Assembly (NCBI RefSeq): GCF_026283955.1
Contig: NZ_JAPDPE010000023.1
Coordinates: 1-47,681, forward strand
DNA from: Dyella silvatica
GTDB taxonomy: Bacteria; Pseudomonadota; Gammaproteobacteria; Xanthomonadales; Rhodanobacteraceae
Length of the DNA: 47,681 nt
Reading direction: 5' to 3'
The notes under the pieces were generated by a model that saw only the letters and a list, made by a program, of their open reading frames with translations, made no database searches and was not told where the DNA came from. The position numbers were made by a program, and so were the translations under genes. This document shows, one piece after another, positions 42,752 to 47,681 of the stretch. Positions within the stretch are counted from its first letter, which is position 1. Every line of letters starts with the position of its first letter.

Positions 42752-45211
42752 ATGATTTCCCGCAAGATAAAAAGCCAGAAGTTCGACTACGTACGCGCCT
42801 CGAACCTCGATCCTTGTAAGCGATTTTTGTATCACCCTTTCACCCGGCTCGGTTTTCAATTGCCTGTGCTGCTTGTTGGACTGGGCGTCCAAACGGCGCA
42901 GGCGCAGGATGCCAGTGCCCACTCCAGCATAGGCATGAGCAGCGACGTCGCCGGGAAAGCCAAGGCTGTGCCGAGCGACGCTCAGAGCAAGGACACGCCG
43001 GTGACCTTGAACGGCGTCGATGTCATGGCGTCATCGAGTGGCGCGGGGATGGCCGCCATACAAATCGTCGGCCCCAATGAATATGTGATCAATCGCAGCG
43101 ATCTCGACGGCGCCCTGACGGGAAACAATGCGCTGGCCCTGCTAAAGAATGTTCCGGGGGCGTCGTATACCGCGACCGATAGCCTTGGCCTGGACATCTC
43201 GGCAACCAGCCTTTTTGTTCGTGGTTTTCGCATGAACGAAATGGGCGTGGTCTTCGAAGGCGTGCCACTGAACGACAATGGATTCCTCTCCATGACCGGC
43301 ACCAGCGCGGTCAATGTCGGCGTCCCCGATGCTATCGGCTCCATCGATGTCACGCCCGGAACCGCGCGTGAAAGCCTTTTCTCCAGCAGTGCCAATGGTG
43401 GCGGCCTGATTTACTCGCTGGCCGAGCTCAAGGAAAAGCCAAGCCTGCTGATCAAGCAGACGTATGGAAGCAACAAGACCCTGGTGACGACCCTATCCGG
43501 TCAGACCGGGCGGCTGGGTGCGGATGGTCCGCAAGTCATGGTCGATCTGCAGCGTGTTTCGGCGGACAAGTATCAGGCAGGCGGAACGCAGAACTTTCTT
43601 CGCGGCGACTTGAAGGTCAAGCAGGACGTGTCGTGGGGCGACTTCACGCTGTTCGTTTCCGCAAGTCATGCGGCGGTATGGGGTTACAACAATCTGTCTT
43701 TCGACATGATTCGCAAGCTCGGCTGGAATGCAGATAGCTGGTATCCGAACTATGCGAGCGCGTATGAGGTTGCGCTTCCGGAAAACGCCAGCGCTTCTTG
43801 CGGCGCGTATACCTGCGGCAAGCTGTCGTCGCTGATTCCCTACGACACGGGCCAGAGCACCACCGATTACATCGAATCCATCGCTCATCATTTCAAGCTG
43901 TCGCCGTCGCTTATCGGCAGCGTGCAGTTGTATGGCGCAAGCAGCAAGACCGCAGCCAGTCTTGCGGATCCGACTACGCCGTCACCCTCGGGTGCGCCGT
44001 TCTCGGAGCAGGTTCAGCGGCCTCGGGTGAATCGTTTTGGCGGAACGTTGAATTTCACTTACACGCTGGGCAGCCACGTCATTACCACGGGTCTGTGGCA
44101 AGAGCGCACGAGGTCCGCCGTCAATACATCCTGGTATGACGAGCCGCTTCTGGGTGCGGGCGCGCCGCTCAAGACGACCGGCCCCTACGAGGTCTATGGG
44201 CCGGCTTTCCAGATGGCGAACAACTCCAGGTGGCGTCTCCGTTCGCGGCAGTTCTTCTTGCATGACGACTACGCCATCACCGATCAATTGACGCTGGGCA
44301 TGGGCTTTAAGGCGGTGGACTTCTCCACCACGGGTGGTGGCGTGGGGCCGGATCAGGCGCCGTTTGGAACCTTGCGAGTGAAGAATAATTTCCTTCCGCA
44401 TGTCTCGCTTTTCTGGAGCCCGAGCACGCAAACCGATGTGTTCGTGGATCTTGCCGAAACCGAGAACGGTTATCGCGTGGCCCAGCGCGGCAACATCGGA
44501 TACACGGCTTCGGCATGGACGGTATCGAACCAGGACGAATTCGATAAGGTCAGCCAAACCATCCGTCCTGAAAAAGATTGGAATATCACGGCCGGGTTCA
44601 CTCATCGCTTTGGCGACCTTACGCTGACTTACGATGCGTTCTACAGCGCCATACGCAACCGGTTGCTGTCAGCCGCCATCGGTAGTCAGTTCGCGCAGAT
44701 CAACACGGTTGGGCTGATGCCCAGGATGCACATTATCGGCACCGATCTCGGTCTGACCGCCGATCTCTCCAGTCACGTCCAGTTCTATCAGGGCGTGGCG
44801 GTTGCCCGTTCGTTCTACGACAAGGATTTCGTCGTGGACGGTAACGTGTTTCCGATCAAGGGCAAGGCGCAGCCGGGTTACCCCATCGTGTCTCTGGTCA
44901 GTGACCTGTCGGCCAAGTTTCAATCCTGGCGGTTTGGCGCCACCAGCGTGGAATACCTTCGCCAACCGTTTTCTTACCAGAACGATATCTACGTGCCGAA
45001 CTACTGGCAGGTCAATACGTATGCGTCCTATACGCTCAAGGCGAGCAAATCCATGCCGGAATGGAGCTTCAGGCTGGATATCAGCAATCTTCTCGACAGG
45101 AAAAATATCGGCACGTCGACCATTGCGGGCTCCCCCTTTTCCGGCGACTACCAGACCTTGCAGCGCAGCGCGCCACGACAGGTGATGTTTACCGTCACTG
45201 CCAAGTACTGA
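42752..45211 (+). CDS. TonB-dependent outer-membrane receptor
   Basis: 819 residues from ATG 42752. An extended signal region (FTRLGFQLPVLLVGLGVQTAQA) ends near residue 52. The plug follows: VTLNGVDVMASSSGAGMAAI, LDGALTGNNALALLKNVPGA, SLFVRGFRMNEMGVVFEGVP, IGSIDVTPGTARESLFSSSA, GGGLIYSLAELKEKPSLLIK. The barrel ends in APRQVMFTVTAKY with the terminal aromatic residue needed for outer-membrane insertion. Its plug differs from that of the larger receptor at 34723 and lacks a siderophore-specific signature. A ligand cannot be assigned; siderophore and small carbohydrate are both possible. It is followed by a strong hairpin and a convergent monooxygenase gene, so it appears to be transcribed alone. 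Confidence 0.9.
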   Translation: MISRKIKSQKFDYVRASNLDPCKRFLYHPFTRLGFQLPVLLVGLGVQTAQAQDASAHSSIGMSSDVAGKAKAVPSDAQSKDTPVTLNGVDVMASSSGAGMAAIQIVGPNEYVINRSDLDGALTGNNALALLKNVPGASYTATDSLGLDISATSLFVRGFRMNEMGVVFEGVPLNDNGFLSMTGTSAVNVGVPDAIGSIDVTPGTARESLFSSSANGGGLIYSLAELKEKPSLLIKQTYGSNKTLVTTLSGQTGRLGADGPQVMVDLQRVSADKYQAGGTQNFLRGDLKVKQDVSWGDFTLFVSASHAAVWGYNNLSFDMIRKLGWNADSWYPNYASAYEVALPENASASCGAYTCGKLSSLIPYDTGQSTTDYIESIAHHFKLSPSLIGSVQLYGASSKTAASLADPTTPSPSGAPFSEQVQRPRVNRFGGTLNFTYTLGSHVITTGLWQERTRSAVNTSWYDEPLLGAGAPLKTTGPYEVYGPAFQMANNSRWRLRSRQFFLHDDYAITDQLTLGMGFKAVDFSTTGGGVGPDQAPFGTLRVKNNFLPHVSLFWSPSTQTDVFVDLAETENGYRVAQRGNIGYTASAWTVSNQDEFDKVSQTIRPEKDWNITAGFTHRFGDLTLTYDAFYSAIRNRLLSAAIGSQFAQINTVGLMPRMHIIGTDLGLTADLSSHVQFYQGVAVARSFYDKDFVVDGNVFPIKGKAQPGYPIVSLVSDLSAKFQSWRFGATSVEYLRQPFSYQNDIYVPNYWQVNTYASYTLKASKSMPEWSFRLDISNLLDRKNIGTSTIAGSPFSGDYQTLQRSAPRQVMFTVTAKY

Positions 45212-45221
45212 GGAGATCCAC

Positions 45222-45250
45222 GAGGCATCGGGGGCAAGCCCCGATGCCTC
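45222..45250. terminator. Strong 12-bp hairpin terminator
   Basis: GAGGCATCGGGG (45222-45233) pairs perfectly with CCCCGATGCCTC (45239-45250) around a 5-base loop and is followed by TTTCGTT. It starts 11 bases after the receptor stop and lies 24 bases beyond the stop of the convergent gene on the other strand, so it can serve as terminator for both. Confidence 0.85.
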
Positions 45251-45273
45251 TTTCGTTAGCCGGGTGAATCACT

Positions 45274-46407
45274 TTAGCGGGCGAGTGGCCTGGATAGCGA
45301 CAGGCCCAGCCGGCGTCCGTAGTCGACCATGGCCTGGCCCTGCGGAAGGCGTGCGCGCTCATAAGAGGCCAATGCCTCGTCTACCGGTTGCGCGGCCAGG
45401 GCGCTAGCCAAGGCCATCGCATCGGCCGCGGCTTTTGCCACGCCCATGGCGGTGTGAGGGCGCGCGATAAACGCCGCATCACCAAGCAACACCACGCGGC
45501 GGTTCACCATGCGCGAACTTTCATAGTCGTAGATCGGCTGTAAGAACGGTTGCGGCTCCGCCGCGACGGCTGCCGCGAACGGTGGAGGAAGCTGCGACTG
45601 GGCATCGGCGATTAGCGCGTCGCGCACATCGCGCGGCAGCTCGCCGGGGCCGAGGGATAGCGCGCCAGCGCGTTGGGCACGCTTGAACAGATCGCTTAGT
45701 GATGCCGCCGGGAGCTGGCGATACCAAACCCAGTTGTAGCGGCGCTCGCCCTTGGCGATTTGCCCGTCGGCACCGGGCACCAGGTAGCCCAGCGCTTGCG
45801 TTCCTTCATCAAAATGAAAGGCGAAGCGCTCGAAGAGTATGTCGGCGGCGTGGCGCGGGACGGCATCTTCGGCGATCAGCCCGCGCCATGCGGCGTAACC
45901 GACGTAGTCGGGCCGCAGGCTGTTCGTCGCATCTTCGTTCACCACGTTGCGCACGATCGAGCCCTGACCGTCCGCGCCGATCAGCAGGTCGAACTCGAAG
46001 CCAGGCCCATCGGCCAGCATGACCTTGACGCTTTGATCGGACGGCGCGACCTCGCTGACCGTAGCGCCGGTAAGGTAGTGCCGCTCCGGCAGCAACTTGC
46101 GAAAACCGTCATAGAGCAAGTCCCAGGACATTTGCATCTGCGGACGGGGTTCACGCGTCATCACCTTGCCGTGCAGGTCCAGCACGATGCGCTCGTTCGC
46201 CCAGACGCCGGTCTCCGCAACCTGCGGAAGCCCCACTTCGTGAAGAATGCGGGTGACCTGTTCTTGCACGACCAGGCCGGCGCCGCGCCGGGTCAGGCCA
46301 TGGCGGGCACGCTCCATCACAGTGACTTGGTGACCTTGCCGCATCAGCAGCACGGCGGCAAACAGGCCGCCGACCGAGCCGCCGACGATACCGATGCGCA
46401 GACTCAT
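45274..46407 (-). CDS. FAD-dependent monooxygenase (aromatic hydroxylase family)
   Basis: 377 residues, usual for the single-component flavin hydroxylases related to p-hydroxybenzoate hydroxylase. Dinucleotide-binding start IGIVGGSVGGLFAAVLLMRQ, Glu at the end of the second strand (VTVMERA), the middle motif LLIGADGQGSIVRNVV, and the FAD motif VVLLGDAAFIARPHTAMGV near 300. It uses NAD(P)H and oxygen to hydroxylate a ring substrate. The RRGAGLVVQ and YDYESSRMVNRRV segments suggest the 2,6-dihydroxypyridine hydroxylase-like branch, but that is only a resemblance. No pathway partners are adjacent. The region upstream of its ATG shows only a weak ribosome site. Confidence 0.88.
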   Translation of the reverse strand: MSLRIGIVGGSVGGLFAAVLLMRQGHQVTVMERARHGLTRRGAGLVVQEQVTRILHEVGLPQVAETGVWANERIVLDLHGKVMTREPRPQMQMSWDLLYDGFRKLLPERHYLTGATVSEVAPSDQSVKVMLADGPGFEFDLLIGADGQGSIVRNVVNEDATNSLRPDYVGYAAWRGLIAEDAVPRHAADILFERFAFHFDEGTQALGYLVPGADGQIAKGERRYNWVWYRQLPAASLSDLFKRAQRAGALSLGPGELPRDVRDALIADAQSQLPPPFAAAVAAEPQPFLQPIYDYESSRMVNRRVVLLGDAAFIARPHTAMGVAKAAADAMALASALAAQPVDEALASYERARLPQGQAMVDYGRRLGLSLSRPLAR

Positions 46408-46621
46408 GCTGGTTTTCGTCCCGGAGCTTGTTCAAAGCAAGATATCGTGGACAAGAGCGGCGACGACGCGTGGCTGCCAAGCATGCTGAAAGTATCCAGA
46501 TAAGGGCCAAGTAAGGGGGTAGCGCAGCCTTGACTTACGGCCGCGGCGATGCGGCGAAGCACCGGCGGTTGACGCCGTAGCCGCTACGGCCGAGCTGCGC
46601 GGGTGGTTTCTCGTGGGCGGC

Positions 46622-46930
46622 TTAGACGTAGCGCGGAATGGGGCCGAGCTGAGGCGTCATGCGGTCGCTCAGGTCGAACATGAGCTCATCGACATAGCAC
46701 CAGCCCCAGCCCTCCGGTGGATCATAGCCTTCGATGATCGGATGCTGGGTGTGTTGAAAATGCTTGCGCGCGTGCCGGTTCGGTGAATCGTCGCAGCAAC
46801 CCACGTGACCGCAGGTACGGCAGATGCGCAGGTGGACCCAGGTGTCGCCGGTTTTGAGGCATTCCTCGCAACCACGGGCACTTGGTATGACGTCACGAAT
46901 CGAATCGAGATGGCTGCAATGACGGGACAT
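46622..46930 (-). CDS. UBP-type zinc-finger protein
   Basis: 102 residues from ATG 46930, with a GGAG upstream. The whole protein is a ZnF-UBP fold: CSHLDSI near the start, GCEECLKTGDTWVHLRIC, RTCGHVGCCDDSPNRHARKH, then HPIIEGYDPPEGWGWCYVDE. Cys and His residues in these stretches bind zinc. In eukaryotes the fold reads free ubiquitin tails; bacterial versions have no ubiquitin partner and their role is unknown. As I recall, they often lie next to cyclic-nucleotide-domain oxidoreductases, and exactly such a gene begins divergently at 47366. Confidence 0.9.
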   Translation of the reverse strand: MSRHCSHLDSIRDVIPSARGCEECLKTGDTWVHLRICRTCGHVGCCDDSPNRHARKHFQHTQHPIIEGYDPPEGWGWCYVDELMFDLSDRMTPQLGPIPRYV

Positions 46931-47365
46931 TGAGAAACTCCGTTGTCAGCATAATGAGGTGATTCAGGCTTAATCGTTTTGCCGGCTATGGTCTTTCTAG
47001 TGACGCTGAATGGCTTGAACAAATGTGCGGTTCTCTGCGCATTTGTCATGCTTACCCCTATCACCAGGCCGCCGTGCCCCCCATCGCGCGAGGACCGCTG
47101 TGGCCATGGGAGGTATCGGCTGTTGCAAAGAAACCTTCGCCAACCCGCATCTTTGCTGCGGACCTGACGATTTACTCGATCGGGGGTATCCCGCCGCATG
47201 CGCTGCGTTATCTTGAACGAATGCATGACGACTGCAAGGCACTCACACCAGGCATGCTCATGTCATTCCTGTGAACCGGCGGCGTCAGCATATGACGGCG
47301 CTTCATTCGGTAGCGTCAGCCTGATCCATGCTTCACGGTTTCGCCTCCCGCCAGTGAGATGCACG
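46931..47365. other. Divergent promoter region
   Basis: About 435 bases between the UBP zinc-finger gene (- strand) and the cyclic-nucleotide-domain gene (+ strand). The open frames through it (for example 47023-47274) have no ribosome site and a composition typical of chance frames. It should hold promoters for both genes. I see no clear operator by eye. Confidence 0.5.
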
Positions 47366-47681
47366 ATGCAAGACGATACGCACAACGCTCCGTACAATCC
47401 GGCCGATCCGGACCCTCGCTCGCGCGATGCGCAGCGATTTCCGCGCCTGACCGACGATATGGCCGAACGTATCGCGCTCTATGGCGCGGCCGAGCACGTG
47501 CCGGCGGGCACGCTGCTGTTTGAGCGCGGCCAACGCGGCGCAGATTTCTTTTTTGTGCTGGACGGTGGCATCGAAATCATCGACCTCGATGATGAAGGTC
47601 ATCCGCGAACGGTGACGACGCATACGCGCCATCAATTCACCGGCGAGCTTGACCACTTCAATCAGCGCATGATCCTGGTGT
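47366..47681 (+). CDS. Cyclic-nucleotide-binding-domain protein, 5' part (thioredoxin-reductase fusion likely)
   Basis: ATG 47366 (MQDDTHNAPYNPADPDPRSR) opens a frame that runs off the end of the window; 105 codons are seen. The visible part is the start of a CRP-type cyclic-nucleotide-binding beta barrel: RIALYGAAEHVPAGTLLFER, GQRGADFFFVLDGGIEIIDL, HTRHQFTGELDHFNQR. The NPADPDPRSRDAQRFPRL leader together with this barrel is what I recall from proteins in which the barrel is fused to an FAD thioredoxin-reductase-like domain; that domain would lie beyond the window. It is divergent from the UBP zinc-finger gene, a known neighbour type. Confidence 0.8.
   Translation, partial: MQDDTHNAPYNPADPDPRSRDAQRFPRLTDDMAERIALYGAAEHVPAGTLLFERGQRGADFFFVLDGGIEIIDLDDEGHPRTVTTHTRHQFTGELDHFNQRMILV

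Noticed and set aside
45274-46407. The FAD monooxygenase as an NRPS tailoring enzyme
   Set aside because: It is nearly 29 kb from the NRPS, with several unrelated transcription units between.
47023-47274. Open frame of 83 codons in front of the cyclic-nucleotide gene
   Set aside because: No ribosome site and no recognisable product; it lies in a divergent promoter region.

Overview
The window looks like chromosomal DNA of a GC-rich gammaproteobacterium of the Xanthomonadales, most likely Rhodanobacteraceae (Dyella or Luteibacter-like). The evidence is family-level resemblance: large TonB-dependent receptors, one paired with a GH92 mannosidase, a cus copper operon led by a small Cys/His protein, and an HD-GYP/LuxR hybrid regulator. 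No rRNA, tRNA, CRISPR array or intact transposase was seen.

Region 1 (1-18441) is the 3' part of a non-ribosomal peptide synthetase (NRPS) locus, all on the + strand. Four reading frames encode, in order, A-nMT-T (5' end outside the window), C-A-T, C-A-T-C(front half), and C(back half)-A-T-C-A-nMT-T-TE. This is at least five modules ending in a type I thioesterase. Two adenylation domains carry an embedded N-methyltransferase. Genes 1/2 and 2/3 are split exactly in the T-C linker with no docking domains. Genes 3/4 are split inside a condensation domain by a small deletion plus frameshift. A CmlA-like metallo-beta-lactamase-fold gene follows and is broken in the same way. No MbtH protein, phosphopantetheinyl transferase, exporter or regulator is visible in the window.

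Region 2 (18442-26600, - strand) holds a membrane-anchored hypothetical protein, a serine hydrolase, and a copper/silver efflux operon (small copper-type protein, cusC broken, cusB, cusA). cusB and cusA overlap their upstream genes by 4 bases.

Region 3 (26600-34700) is a patchwork: a secreted unknown protein, a leucine-rich-repeat protein, a patatin-like lipoprotein, an exported alpha/beta hydrolase, an HD-GYP-like/LuxR regulator (broken), a decayed copy of the patatin gene's 5' end, a low-GC helical protein, and 1.1 kb without a convincing gene.

Region 4 (34700-47681) has a carbohydrate-type TonB receptor followed by a GH92 alpha-mannosidase, an ABC-transporter ATPase remnant, two small genes (one an AdoMet-decarboxylase-like protein without the cleavage serine), a second TonB receptor, an FAD monooxygenase, a UBP zinc-finger protein, and the start of a cyclic-nucleotide-domain protein that I expect to be a thioredoxin-reductase fusion.

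The most unusual observation is that four unrelated genes (NRPS C domain, MBL protein, cusC, HD-GYP/LuxR) each lack an estimated 10-40 codons and change frame at a point carrying the tetramer CATG, always as CATGC on the gene strand. The window also begins with CATG. This suggests loss of short CATG-to-CATG fragments, either a data artefact (NlaIII-type digestion and ligation reads) or a real deletion process. It should be settled before any of these genes is called a pseudogene.
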